A stretch of 64,000 nucleotides of DNA from contig CP053447.1 in assembly GCA_013285425.1 (NCBI GenBank), positions 1,866,001-1,930,000 on the forward strand, read 5' to 3'. Below, piece after piece: positions 36,129 to 44,522 of the stretch. The stretch comes from Ignavibacteriota bacterium. Lineage in GTDB: Bacteria; Bacteroidota; Ignavibacteria; Ignavibacteriales; Ignavibacteriaceae. The translations under genes were made by a program, and so were the position numbers. How positions within the stretch are numbered: the first letter of the stretch is position 1; every line of letters begins with the position of its first letter. The notes under the pieces were generated by a model. That model was not told the DNA's origin. It did no database searches and was given only the letters and a program-made list of their open reading frames with translations.

Positions 36129-36356
36129 CTATTTTAATTCATTGATAAAACGTTTATAATCTTCCCAACCTTGCGTGCCACCTGTAATTCCTCTCATAGT
36201 TTTTTCATTTTGCATTTGCTCATCTAACCACTGTTGAGCTTTCTCTAGATCACCACCAAATTTCTTCTCAACAAATTCTGGTCTTAATCGTAGTGTTGTT
36301 CCTTCCTGTTTTCTAAATCGACTGTGGTTGTTATCGTACAGATAGTTAACGAACAA
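36129..36356 (-). CDS. R5: short RHS core fragment fused to a small tip
   Basis: 75 aa. Only about 18 residues of type-A core remain (VNYLYDNNHSRFRKQEG), aligned with the corresponding part of R7 (VNYWYDNNENRFRKQEG). They pass straight into a 57-residue tip (LRPEFVEKKFGGDLEKAQQW, MRGITGGTQGWEDYKRFINELK). The junction lies far upstream of the usual NNP...DPxG border, so the unit looks like a recombination product or a deleted cassette. No start signal of its own. Confidence 0.55.
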   Translation of the reverse strand: MFVNYLYDNNHSRFRKQEGTTLRLRPEFVEKKFGGDLEKAQQWLDEQMQNEKTMRGITGGTQGWEDYKRFINELK

Positions 36357-36367
36357 AGAGCAAATTT

Positions 36368-36694
36368 TTACGGCTTAACTATCGCATTTTGCTTTAACTG
36401 CTTTTTATAAAATAGTGAAATCAATATGATATTTATAAAACTATATACCATAAATAATCCGAACGTAATGTAGGTACCTTTTAGTATTTCCGGAACGTCA
36501 CCACTGAAAATGCCTCCTTGTCTATTAAATAAAAAAAATGCTTCTTGATAATTATTATATTCTTGTATACTTATAAAAAGGCAAAGAATTATATATAGTA
36601 TTATGGAGACTATAATAAATTTTCTTTTTAGTAAAATGTAACAAAGCAATAGTAGCAGCGAAAAAATTATTATTACAAAATCTATGTTTTCCAT
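36368..36694 (-). CDS. I4: small membrane protein, orphan immunity candidate
   Basis: 108 aa with three predicted membrane helices and a Lys-rich end. It is homologous to I6 (about 60% over the second half). It follows R4, whose core stops before any tip, so its cognate toxin seems to have been lost: an orphan immunity gene. It begins 12 bp after the R4 stop. Confidence 0.65.
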   Translation of the reverse strand: MENIDFVIIIFSLLLLLCYILLKRKFIIVSIILYIILCLFISIQEYNNYQEAFFLFNRQGGIFSGDVPEILKGTYITFGLFMVYSFINIILISLFYKKQLKQNAIVKP

Positions 36695-36706
36695 AATTTC
36701 ACCTAT

Positions 36707-36952
36707 TTAATTGCCGGAACTTTCTGTTTTTAATACTCTTTCATTATCAGCCGAGTAATTAAATGACATTGTCTTGTTAAGCGAACCGGAAACTGTTATA
36801 CTCTTTTTCATCTGTGTAAATGGATCATAAGAAATAGTTGGAATATTCTTTGGGGTTGCTGTTGTAATATTTCCATTTGCATCATTAACATAATCGTTTC
36901 CACTTCTGGCAGTGATTTGCAGCTTGTTCGTTCCATAATCCAAATTATTCAT
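36707..36952 (-). pseudogene. R4: RHS type-B core fragment, tip lost
   Basis: 81 aa: NKLQITARSGNDYVNDANGN, YDPFTQMKKSITVSGSLNKT, FNYSADNERVLKTESSG, then stop. Sister fragments R1 and R2 continue from this point (TTKNSNLYIRGNNNYPITEK) for more than 100 residues before the tip. The rest of the core and the tip have been deleted, joining the core to I4. Confidence 0.7.
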
Positions 36953-37009
36953 CTAATACATTAACTTATGCTTGTGCACAGGAGATTTTAAATATATACA
37001 TAAGATTTA

Positions 37010-37393
37010 TTACCTCTTTAGAACAAGTTCCTTTATTACTTTTATTTTATTGCCATTGATAACTGGGCTTAGATTTAGAAGATATATTTCTCTTTCTTTA
37101 TCGAGTTCGGTTTGATTATTAATTGGTTTAGTATCAAAGAAATAATCTATACTACCTTTATCATCTTTTTTTATTGAAATTCTATTTGGTTCAATGAACA
37201 CTAAATCTGTTGTTCGATGATTAAATTGTATTATCACTGAACTCGAATCAAAAATAATTTCTTTTTCTCCTTTGTTTTCAATATCCAACATTATGTGGGT
37301 TTCAATTCTATTTGTTGATTCCGGTATATAGTAAGCTTTTATATTTAGGTTAAAAAGATTTAAACTGTCCAGGTATTCAGGTAAAAAGTCAAA
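37010..37393 (-). pseudogene. I3, 3' part: lipoprotein split by the IS256-family element
   Basis: The frame 37420-37010 (136 aa) begins inside the IS end; from 37393 it reads FDFLPEYLDSLNLFN and goes on as a beta-rich domain (IMLDIENKGEKEIIFDSSSV; ISIKKDDKGSIDYFF). The 5' part lies on the other side of the IS (38760-38918). Removing 37394-38759 joins the codons ...KLL and FDFLPEY in frame into one lipoprotein of about 180 aa. It somewhat resembles I0 (44523-45026) in its beta pattern. It would be the immunity gene of R3. Confidence 0.6.
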
Positions 37394-38759
37394 CTTAGTT
37401 GAAAATAGAGACTCCATCATTTATTAAGCTGCTTTCTTTTGTTTAATCTTTAATTCTGTTTTTAATGCTGTTCTTAGTAACTGTAATTTTTCATAATTAT
37501 TTACCTTTCTCATTCTTTTTTCTATCTGTAAAAGTGCTGCTGCCATCCATCTGCTTCGCATTTCTGAGTTCATCCATCTCTTTACTCTGCCCAGGTATTT
37601 CTTTAACTGAGAATTTAAGTTTTCTATTAAATTTGTGGTCGTAAATGATCTGCCTAACTGTTCTACTAACCCTAAACGGTGTATGGTTAATGTTTCCTCT
37701 AATCCTTCTTCAAGCGATCTTGCAGCACTCCGGTTAATTTTCATTAGTTCAGTTATTATTTCCTTTAGCTTTCTGCTTGCTGTTTGATAATCAGGTTCAC
37801 TATAGGCTCTTTGCAGCTTGCCTCTGTAATTGTTTTGCTGCTCTTGACTTAAGTAACTGAGAACATTTTCTCTCTTATGCCACTGGCAGCGCTGTACTAA
37901 GGCATAGTTCCCGAATGTCTCATCAACTGCTTTCCTTAATCCCTTTGAACCATCCAGCAGTGTTAGTATCCCTTCTGTATACTTGAAATTCCTCTTTAGT
38001 AAATCTTTTAACAACCCTTTTACTGCTTTACTGTTTTCTGTTGTTGTCTGGATAAAGCCCAATGGTATCTTTTCTCCGCTCATTGTTATTCCAAGTGCTA
38101 TTACCGTGTTTTCTTTTGACAAATATTTTCCGTCTATTACTATGGCTATAAAATCATATAATCCCAAATCCCGCTTTTCAAATTCTTCTAATGCCTTTGT
38201 GCTTTCTTCTATAAAGGCTTTGCTTACTGTTGATTGACTCAATCCAAAGCTCTCTACGCCCATCTTTACTACTTCCTGATAATCGTGCTGACTTAAGCCT
38301 AAGATTATTTTTTTCATCAAACTTTCTGATGGTAATTCTATTGACCTTAGTTTTTGATATCTCTCCGGACTTTCGGTAATCAAACTCTGATTATCGTGTA
38401 TCCTTGGAACCTTTATTTTTACTTTTTCTTCTCCTACTCTTATGCTGCCCGGATTACTGCCCCAGCGGCTATATCTGCCTGATGATGGCTTCTCTCTGTC
38501 ATATCTTATTCCTGCTTTTTCTTTTACTTCTTCTTCCATCAGTTGATTTGCCAATATTTTGGCTATCTCCAGAAAATTACCGAACAAACTTAGTTGTGTT
38601 TCTAAAGATTGATTCTTATACCAATCAAGATTTTGTTTTAGATTTTCCTTAATTTTCACCTTGAGACTCCTTTTAATTGTTTTTGTTTTTTTTTGTTATT
38701 ACAAAATTATTAATTATTTGGAGTCTCTTTCTTTTTTTAATTAAACTTTTTCAACTAAG
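37394..38759 (-). mobile_element. IS256-family (Mutator-like) insertion sequence
   Basis: 1366 bp. The ends are inverted: CTTAGTTGAAAA (37394-37405) with TTTTCAACTAAG (38748-38759), and inside these AGAGACTCCA (37407-37416) with TGGAGTCTCT (38719-38728). One transposase gene fills it. Excising exactly this interval restores the reading frame of a lipoprotein gene. I see no exact 8-9 bp target duplication, so one end may have changed since insertion. Confidence 0.75.
37424..38659 (-). CDS. IS256-family transposase
   Basis: 411 aa, the usual length. DDE catalytic residues: Asp in IVIDGKYL, Asp in LLDGSKGLRKAV, Glu in LIENLNSQLK; the family mark VQRCQWHKRENVL is present. The N-terminal part has the DNA-binding segments (REKPSSGRYSRWGSNPG; VGVES-like FGLSQSTVSKAF). 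The frame is intact, so the element may still be active. It is the only complete transposase in the window. Confidence 0.95.
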   Translation of the reverse strand: MKIKENLKQNLDWYKNQSLETQLSLFGNFLEIAKILANQLMEEEVKEKAGIRYDREKPSSGRYSRWGSNPGSIRVGEEKVKIKVPRIHDNQSLITESPERYQKLRSIELPSESLMKKIILGLSQHDYQEVVKMGVESFGLSQSTVSKAFIEESTKALEEFEKRDLGLYDFIAIVIDGKYLSKENTVIALGITMSGEKIPLGFIQTTTENSKAVKGLLKDLLKRNFKYTEGILTLLDGSKGLRKAVDETFGNYALVQRCQWHKRENVLSYLSQEQQNNYRGKLQRAYSEPDYQTASRKLKEIITELMKINRSAARSLEEGLEETLTIHRLGLVEQLGRSFTTTNLIENLNSQLKKYLGRVKRWMNSEMRSRWMAAALLQIEKRMRKVNNYEKLQLLRTALKTELKIKQKKAA

Positions 38760-38918
38760 AAGTAATTTATACCGGTATTCAAATTCTCCATCGTAATAAT
38801 TACCTTTATAAATAATTGTATAAGGAAATTTCTTCGTAGGTGGTAAATCTAACCGAAGACATGATGAAAAAGATAAAAATAGAATAATTAAAGCAATAAA
38901 TAATTTATAACAGTTCAT
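38760..38918 (-). pseudogene. I3, 5' part: signal sequence of a lipoprotein split by the IS
   Basis: ATG 38918 opens a signal sequence with lipobox (FLSFSSC at about 14-20), then LDLPPTKKFPYTIIYKG and FEYRYKLL before the IS begins at 38759; the frame then meets TGA at 38751-38753 inside the IS. It starts 4 bp after the stop of the R3 tip, the immunity position. It is too short to have been listed as an ORF. Confidence 0.6.
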
Positions 38919-38921
38919 TTT

Positions 38922-39098
38922 CTATCTCCAATAATATCCATAACCAAGGGCTATCAATTGTGCCCCATATTCGACATTCCCGGGCATATTATAATTTCCA
39001 GAGAATAGTGAGCTGCTGAGAACGGAAGCCCATCCAATATTTATCATTTGATAATAATGTCCAGTTTCATGCAACGTAGTATATTCTCGGTGAAACAT
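38922..39098 (-). pseudogene. R3 tip: metallopeptidase-like fragment with HETGH motif
   Basis: In a frame different from the R3 core, the sequence from about 39140 (NTRGGADVLGLN) through ATG 39098 to TAG 38922 reads MFHREYTTLHETGHYYQM and ends ALGYGYYWR. HETGH fits the HExxH zinc site, and H-E-x-G-H-x-x-Q is a motif I recall from RHS tips of Bacteroidota. The tip is cut off from its core by a frame change and the 80-bp repeat upstream, so it is probably not made. Confidence 0.55.
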
Positions 39099-39106
39099 AT
39101 TTAAAC

Positions 39107-39448
39107 CTAAAACATCTGCTCCGCCTCGAGTATTGGGAACAAATAAATTCCAAGGCTGTCACGCTCGTACCGTGACACCGTTTGAAAATCATAAACGTCA
39201 CGGAGCGTCCGGGACGACCAAAGAAAAAACTTTAAGCCCGTCGGTCCGTATATGTATATTTTGTCAGCGAGTGCATTGTTAGTATTTATCTTTTCAGTTA
39301 TCGGGTAATCATTATTTCCACGTACGTAAACGTAATTGTTATTAACTGTTCCTTGCTTCTCGTTTTTTAGAATGCGTTCATTGTCCGCTGTGTACTGAAA
39401 GTTCACCGTGTGAGTTGTTGTTCCTGTAATAGCAATTGCCTTTACCAT
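39107..39448 (-). pseudogene. R3: RHS type-B core fragment interrupted by a dispersed repeat
   Basis: 113 aa: FQYTADNERILKNEKQG, YVYVRGNNDYPITEKINTNN, KIYIYGPTGL, then the frame enters an 80-bp dispersed repeat that encodes WSSRTLRDVYDFQTVSRYER and adjoining residues, and stops at 39107. In R1 and R2, IYIYGPTGL is followed by IAFKDATATY. So the repeat has replaced the rest of the core. The frame upstream overlaps the end of I2. Confidence 0.68.
39147..39226 (-). repeat. 80-bp dispersed repeat, copy 1 (inside R3)
   Basis: Matches 45054-45133 at roughly seven of every eight positions. It contains short palindromes (GTCACG...CGTGAC at 39158-39176) and a CACGGAGCGTCC block. Here it sits between the R3 core and its tip. 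Confidence 0.7.
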
Positions 39449-39468
39449 CTGTGTGAATGGATTATAAC

Positions 39469-40059
39469 TTAGTCTATAATATTACCATCATAATCCACAG
39501 AGTATCTTTCGATTGAGTCAATTGTACTATTTACATATTTAATGTTATAATAATAATTCTCATTTAAAAGAACACTCGCTTTATTCTGCTCATTATCTCT
39601 TATAACTAAATTAAATTTTAAAACTATAAGAAAGTTTTTCAGTTCCTCATAAAATAATATGGTATCTCCAGAATATGTTATAATATCTTCATTTAATTTT
39701 TCATCGTATTTCTTCTCGAAGATCAATTCTTTCTCATTTGCCTGAAGTAACACCTCTATATTCCTGATTGTTATATCGATATTATTAGATACTTTATTTA
39801 GGTATTCAAAGTACAATGCTTTTTCAAAATGTTTTATATTTTTAACTCCTAAGCTATCTAATAATAAAAGATAATCTTGATTACCTTCCTCAAAAAATTT
39901 TTTCTTACTATTCGCGAAAGAAATCCATCTTATAACTTCCTTATACACATCAGATGACTTTATTTCAGCGTTACGATTTTCAATCTGATTTGTTAAATCT
40001 ATTGTAGCACAATTGGTCAAAAATAGAATCAAATGCAAAAGAACGATAAATAATTTCAT
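39469..40059 (-). CDS. I2: lipoprotein, candidate immunity protein for R2
   Basis: 196 aa with signal sequence and lipobox LFLTNC. Mostly helical in the middle (EVIRWISFANSKKKFFEEGN, IRNIEVLLQANEKELIFEKK) with a beta-rich end (YYYNIKYVNSTIDSIERYS). Family unknown. It starts 4 bp after the R2 stop. Its last residues run into the next RHS fragment. It predicts a periplasmic target for R2. Confidence 0.63.
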   Translation of the reverse strand: MKLFIVLLHLILFLTNCATIDLTNQIENRNAEIKSSDVYKEVIRWISFANSKKKFFEEGNQDYLLLLDSLGVKNIKHFEKALYFEYLNKVSNNIDITIRNIEVLLQANEKELIFEKKYDEKLNEDIITYSGDTILFYEELKNFLIVLKFNLVIRDNEQNKASVLLNENYYYNIKYVNSTIDSIERYSVDYDGNIID

Positions 40060-40063
40060 TGCT

Positions 40064-41587
40064 CTATCTCCAATAGTTTTGATAATATAACCAATAGTTA
40101 TTGAGTGTACTTCGATGAAATAAAGAGTTAAATCCAGTCGAGCTACCAGCTAATCTGAAACCTAAATCAATGTTTACATACGAAGTAGCTATCAACTGAT
40201 CGGATGCTGTACCAACACCTAACCCAGCAGGTCCAAAAATTTCAAACAGATGGATCCCTTCCCAATCTATACCCAAGTTAAATTTACCCCAAAGGTCTTG
40301 TGCTATACCATATCCTATTTTTTCACCAAATACATCTGTTACTCCCCCAATTACCCCGTTTTCATCTGCTCGTCTAGCATATTCCAGCTTAATAAACAAG
40401 TTAGCTCCGATCTCACCTACATCAAGCCAGAATGGTAGTGCTGCTGAACCCCAACCTGCATCGAAATTTTCAAATGGATGATTCCCTAAAATTAAGTTAC
40501 TCCCTATCTGATAGCCGCTACTCCTTATGAAATGTGACATTGTATGCTCAAATGGAAATTTGTCAATCAATGAACTAGAGTAAAATTCTGACGCCCCTCC
40601 AATTAATCCTCCTCCAAGACCTGCGATACCTGATCTCAGTGATTGATTCCAATCAACTGAGCCTTCATATCTTAATTGATTTATAGTGCTTCCTGTAAAT
40701 CCACCCACTGCACTACCTACAGCTGAACTCACAATTGAATACCCTGCAGATGATGTAGTTGCATCAAAAAATAAACCCGCAACCGCACCGCCAGTATTAT
40801 AAGCAAGCCAGCTTACACCCGCTGAAATTGCACCTGATGTAAGAGCTTGACCTCCCCATTCGCCTGTTGAAATGGCATGACTAAAATATCCATAAACAAA
40901 AGACGTAACTGCAACAAATAAATCATCAATTATGAACCAACGCCCATCCTTATCAACAAAGATTATGGGATTATTTCCTGCATAAGAGAATGGCGCAAAA
41001 TTTTGTCCACTCGGATCAACTGCATAAAAAATCCCCAGTTCGTCATCATACAATCTCGCTCTAAAGTTATACAGAGCAGTTTCGCTGTCAAATTCCTGTC
41101 CAGTAAACCTATAATCAACATCGCCGTTTATAGTTGCTCTCATTAAAGAACCAAATGGACTGTAGTCGTAAGTAGTGTAGTAACTTCCTGTATTTCTAAA
41201 AAGTACTCTCGTACTTCCAAGATGATCTTTTATTACATAATATGTAGCTGTTGCATCTTTAAATGCAATTAATCCCGTCGGGCCATAAATATAAATCTTG
41301 TCATTCAATACTGAGGTTAAATTAATCTTCTCCGTAATTGGATAATTGTTATTACCTCTGATATAAAGATTGGAATTTTTTGTTGTGCCGGAACTTTCTG
41401 TTTTTAATACTCGTTCATTATCCACAGAGTAGTTAAATGACATTGTCTTGTTAAGCGAACCGGAAACTGTTATACTCTTTTTCATCTGTGTAAATGGGTC
41501 GTAAACTATAGGGTTTAATTCTTTATGAAATGAGGAAGTAATATTTCTGTTTGGACCTGCAATCAGGGACAAGTAGGGATACTCCAT
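40064..41587 (-). CDS. R2: RHS type-B core fragment with a Gly-rich tip
   Basis: 507 aa. The core proper begins at about residue 27 (PIVYDPFTQMKKSITVSGSL) after residues that are a decayed YD repeat. It continues LYIRGNNNYPITEKINLTSV, YVIKDHLGSTRVLFRNTGS, RFTGQEFDSETALYNFRARL and ends GNNPIIFVDKDGR (about 225). The 280-residue tip starts with hydrophobic, Gly-rich stretches (GAVAGLFFDATTSSAG, VGSAVGGFTG), which in RHS proteins may help membrane passage, and ends NNYWLYYQNYWR. The toxin class is not recognised. It overlaps the end of I1 by 25 bp. Confidence 0.72.
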   Translation of the reverse strand: MEYPYLSLIAGPNRNITSSFHKELNPIVYDPFTQMKKSITVSGSLNKTMSFNYSVDNERVLKTESSGTTKNSNLYIRGNNNYPITEKINLTSVLNDKIYIYGPTGLIAFKDATATYYVIKDHLGSTRVLFRNTGSYYTTYDYSPFGSLMRATINGDVDYRFTGQEFDSETALYNFRARLYDDELGIFYAVDPSGQNFAPFSYAGNNPIIFVDKDGRWFIIDDLFVAVTSFVYGYFSHAISTGEWGGQALTSGAISAGVSWLAYNTGGAVAGLFFDATTSSAGYSIVSSAVGSAVGGFTGSTINQLRYEGSVDWNQSLRSGIAGLGGGLIGGASEFYSSSLIDKFPFEHTMSHFIRSSGYQIGSNLILGNHPFENFDAGWGSAALPFWLDVGEIGANLFIKLEYARRADENGVIGGVTDVFGEKIGYGIAQDLWGKFNLGIDWEGIHLFEIFGPAGLGVGTASDQLIATSYVNIDLGFRLAGSSTGFNSLFHRSTLNNYWLYYQNYWR

Positions 41588-42609
41588 AGTACTTCCCAGG
41601 TATTAGTTTCATAAAGATAAAGAATGCCTTCTACCTCAAGAGCGAAATACTTACCATCGCTGCTAAAACTCCATTCGCTAAGTCTTCCAACTTTATCACC
41701 AACCTTTCCAAAATCCTTTATTAGTGTAAACGTCAAAGAATTTAAAATGCGTAGATGATCTCCACCAATTCCAAGCAGGTTATTTCTGTTTGAAACATCT
41801 ATGTAAGATGGATCCCCTTCAAAATCTTTTATGATTTTATTTGCAAGTAGAGACCATACTCTAATTTTTTCATCCTCACAACCAAGGAACACTTTTTTTC
41901 CATCGGGAGAAAAAGCAACCGAAACAATCTTTGATAATGGCTTCTGAATCTCTGATATAAGTTTATTTTCTAAAATATCCCATACAGCAATGTTTGGATT
42001 AGGGGAAGCACTAAATAAAAATAGAAAAGAAATATCCCACTCATAATTTATCTTGTCATTCCATATTATCATATATTTACCATCAGGACTGAGTTTTTGT
42101 CTCAGAGCTCTTTTTTTACTTTCAATATAATCCGAGAGTTTATCCTCAAGAGGAGTTTTCAATATATTTTTATCTCCTGACTGCACTTCAAATTCTTCAA
42201 TAGCATTTTCATTTATCGCAATTAAATATTCATCATCCTCAGAGAATGCGATAGAATTATAATGTGATCCTGTGTATTGCCATAACCATTTTTTGCCTTC
42301 TATGAAAAAAGTCTGTAGCATTATACTATCTTTGAATGATCTTATTGCTAGGTAGTTTCCGTTATTGCTTATGCATATTTCTTGTATCCGAGCTCGAAAA
42401 AGCGAATCTGCTTCCCCATCTGATAATGACCATGTCTTTACGACTGTTCCTATTCCTCCGCAGTCACAAACCCCAACCACAAATTCAGGTGTGAAGCCAA
42501 GAGACCTTATGTTATTCATATTATTGTTTTTAGTATTCCAAACATCTTGTGACGAACCTACTATTTGGAATAAGAAAAAAAATAGAATCAATTTTATAGA
42601 GTTAGACAT
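41563..42609 (-). CDS. I1: secreted WD40-type beta-propeller protein in an immunity position
   Basis: 348 aa with a signal peptide (to about residue 20, IVGSSQ) and no lipobox, so periplasmic or exported. WD40 blades are visible: SYIDVSNRNNLLGIGGDHLRI, VAFSPDGKKVFLGCEDEKIR(VW), LSPDGKYMIIWNDKI, IAFSEDDEYLIAIN, WSFSSDGKYFALEVEGILYL. It starts 26 bp after the R1 stop, where immunity genes sit, and its end overlaps the R2 core. Propellers bind proteins, so it could cap the R1 tip in the periplasm, but no precedent is known to me. Confidence 0.7.
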   Translation of the reverse strand: MSNSIKLILFFFLFQIVGSSQDVWNTKNNNMNNIRSLGFTPEFVVGVCDCGGIGTVVKTWSLSDGEADSLFRARIQEICISNNGNYLAIRSFKDSIMLQTFFIEGKKWLWQYTGSHYNSIAFSEDDEYLIAINENAIEEFEVQSGDKNILKTPLEDKLSDYIESKKRALRQKLSPDGKYMIIWNDKINYEWDISFLFLFSASPNPNIAVWDILENKLISEIQKPLSKIVSVAFSPDGKKVFLGCEDEKIRVWSLLANKIIKDFEGDPSYIDVSNRNNLLGIGGDHLRILNSLTFTLIKDFGKVGDKVGRLSEWSFSSDGKYFALEVEGILYLYETNTWEVLWSIPTCP

Positions 42610-42635
42610 TACAGTCCTTTACTATTATGCATTTT

Positions 42636-44510
42636 TTATCTTCCCCTGATTATTGCGGGTACAGAATAAGGATGCTTATAATCATCCCACAGATGAAGAA
42701 TTGGATTTCTAACAATACTAATAAGATCACGATGAAAACTTATTGTTCCACTTTGATATCGCACATGTAAATCACCTCCAAAACGCAATGTTTCAACTCC
42801 GAGTTGAAAATTGCCCAAAGATTGAGATGTTGTTCGTGGACCTATCATTTCATTTTGCTGTAATTGTTGTAGTTTTGCCCATAATTCCTCAGTGCCAATT
42901 TCTCTAGTTAACTCTGGATAAGTACCTTCTGGATATTCACCATTAGCATATTCAAGGGCAGCCCATTCCTCATCTGTAATACCCAGAATTTTCTTGGCTT
43001 CTTCAATAGTCATTTTACCCGAGTAGACTTCATCAATAATTTCAGATGCAACGCCAGACATTGCAGCACCCATAGCCCCACCTGCAAAACCCTGCATAAA
43101 TGTACCACCAAAAACAGACGATGTTAACCCACCGGAAATACCACCGCCCACGACCCTCAATCCAAATTGAATGTCCGATGAAATTGACAATGAAGATGCC
43201 CCCAACTGAGCAGCTCCTCCTAAAGTACCACCTACAAATCCAGATAGGAAATTAGTCCCAAAGTTTCCACCTACCCAAGGAGTGAAGAGTGAACTTGTTA
43301 TTCCGCCGGATAAACCACCGGCGAGAGTTGTCGAGAGTCCTTGCGATAGTCCCAATGTTGAACTAAAGTATGGTGAAAGTGCTGAAGTAACGCCCCAACC
43401 AACAAACGACATTGACCCTGAAATAAGTCCTTGACCAATTGCTCCCCAACCCCAGTCATCATAAGTTAAAGCATGTGACAAATACCCTGTTGAGAAACCA
43501 ATTAAAAGTGGTATCCACCAAATTCGGCCATCTCTATCTACCCTGATAACAGGGTTATTGCTTGCATAAGAGAATGGAGAATAATTCTGTCCAGCCGGAT
43601 CCATTGCATAAAAAATTCCAAGCTCATCATCATACAATCTTGCTCTAAAGTTATACAGAGCAGTTTCGCTGTCATACTCCTGGCCGGTAAATTTATAAAC
43701 TACATCGCCGTTTATCGTTGCTCTCATTAAACTTCCAAACGAAGAGTAATCGTAAGTTGTGTATTGTGTTCCGGTACTTCTAAATAAAACTCTTGTACTG
43801 CCAAGATGGTCTTTTATTACAAAGTATGTTGCGGTTGCATCTTTAAAGGCAATCAAGCCGGTTGGTCCGTAGATGTAAATCTTATCATTCAATACTGAGT
43901 TTAAATTTATCTTTTCCGTAATTGGATAATTGTTATTACCTCTGATATAAAGATTGGAATTTTTTGTTGTGCCGGAACTTTCTGTTTTTAATACTCGTTC
44001 ATTATCCGCAGAGTAGTTAAATGACATTGTTTTTGACGGCGTACCGGTAACAGTTATGCTCTTCGTCATCTGTGTAAAAGGGTCATAAACTAAAGGGTCT
44101 AAGCCTTTCGGTAATGACTTTTTTATATTACCATTTAAATCATACTCGTAATCGTTATTACTTCCCCCGGTATTCTTGAGTTTGTTTGTACCAGTATAAT
44201 AATTGTAAGTGTAATTCGTGCCGCCTCTGTTTATGCTTATAATATTTCCATTGAGATCGTAACTGATGTTGGAAATATCATAAGGGTTTAGTGCAGTAAT
44301 ATTGTTATCTGCTATCTTCAGTCGTCCAAGGTTATCGTACTGGTACAGAGTTTGGTAAGCAGCAGGTCCGCCGGAGTAATAAGAAAAACTTGCAGACGCA
44401 ATATTGCCGTGATAATATCCAACTCCGCCGTAACCGCCTGTTTCATAAGTAAGCGTTTCGGTAAACAGAGGAGATGAAATTTCAACTGAAAACAAATTCA
44501 ATGTGTTCAA
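42636..44510 (-). CDS. R1: longest RHS type-B core fragment with a Gly-rich tip
   Basis: 624 aa from a TTG at 44510, with no ribosome site, 12 bp after the I0 stop. YD-repeat core: YQYDNLGRLKIADNN, ISYDLNGNIISINRGG, YDPFTQMTKSITVTG, YVIKDHLGSTRVLF-type segment (FVIKDHLGSTRVLFRSTG), KFTGQEYDSETALYNFRARL, NNPVIRVDRDGR (about 330). The tip of about 290 residues has a Gly-rich hydrophobic first half (LSGGITSSLFTPWVGGNFG; GGAMGAAMSGVAS), then a helical segment (MTIEEAKKILGITDEEW) and a last domain with LRFGGDLHVRYQSGTISFHR. Toxin type unknown. It contains more YD repeats than any other fragment here. Confidence 0.75.
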   Translation of the reverse strand: MNTLNLFSVEISSPLFTETLTYETGGYGGVGYYHGNIASASFSYYSGGPAAYQTLYQYDNLGRLKIADNNITALNPYDISNISYDLNGNIISINRGGTNYTYNYYTGTNKLKNTGGSNNDYEYDLNGNIKKSLPKGLDPLVYDPFTQMTKSITVTGTPSKTMSFNYSADNERVLKTESSGTTKNSNLYIRGNNNYPITEKINLNSVLNDKIYIYGPTGLIAFKDATATYFVIKDHLGSTRVLFRSTGTQYTTYDYSSFGSLMRATINGDVVYKFTGQEYDSETALYNFRARLYDDELGIFYAMDPAGQNYSPFSYASNNPVIRVDRDGRIWWIPLLIGFSTGYLSHALTYDDWGWGAIGQGLISGSMSFVGWGVTSALSPYFSSTLGLSQGLSTTLAGGLSGGITSSLFTPWVGGNFGTNFLSGFVGGTLGGAAQLGASSLSISSDIQFGLRVVGGGISGGLTSSVFGGTFMQGFAGGAMGAAMSGVASEIIDEVYSGKMTIEEAKKILGITDEEWAALEYANGEYPEGTYPELTREIGTEELWAKLQQLQQNEMIGPRTTSQSLGNFQLGVETLRFGGDLHVRYQSGTISFHRDLISIVRNPILHLWDDYKHPYSVPAIIRGR

Positions 44511-44522
44511 CTTATGATTCGT

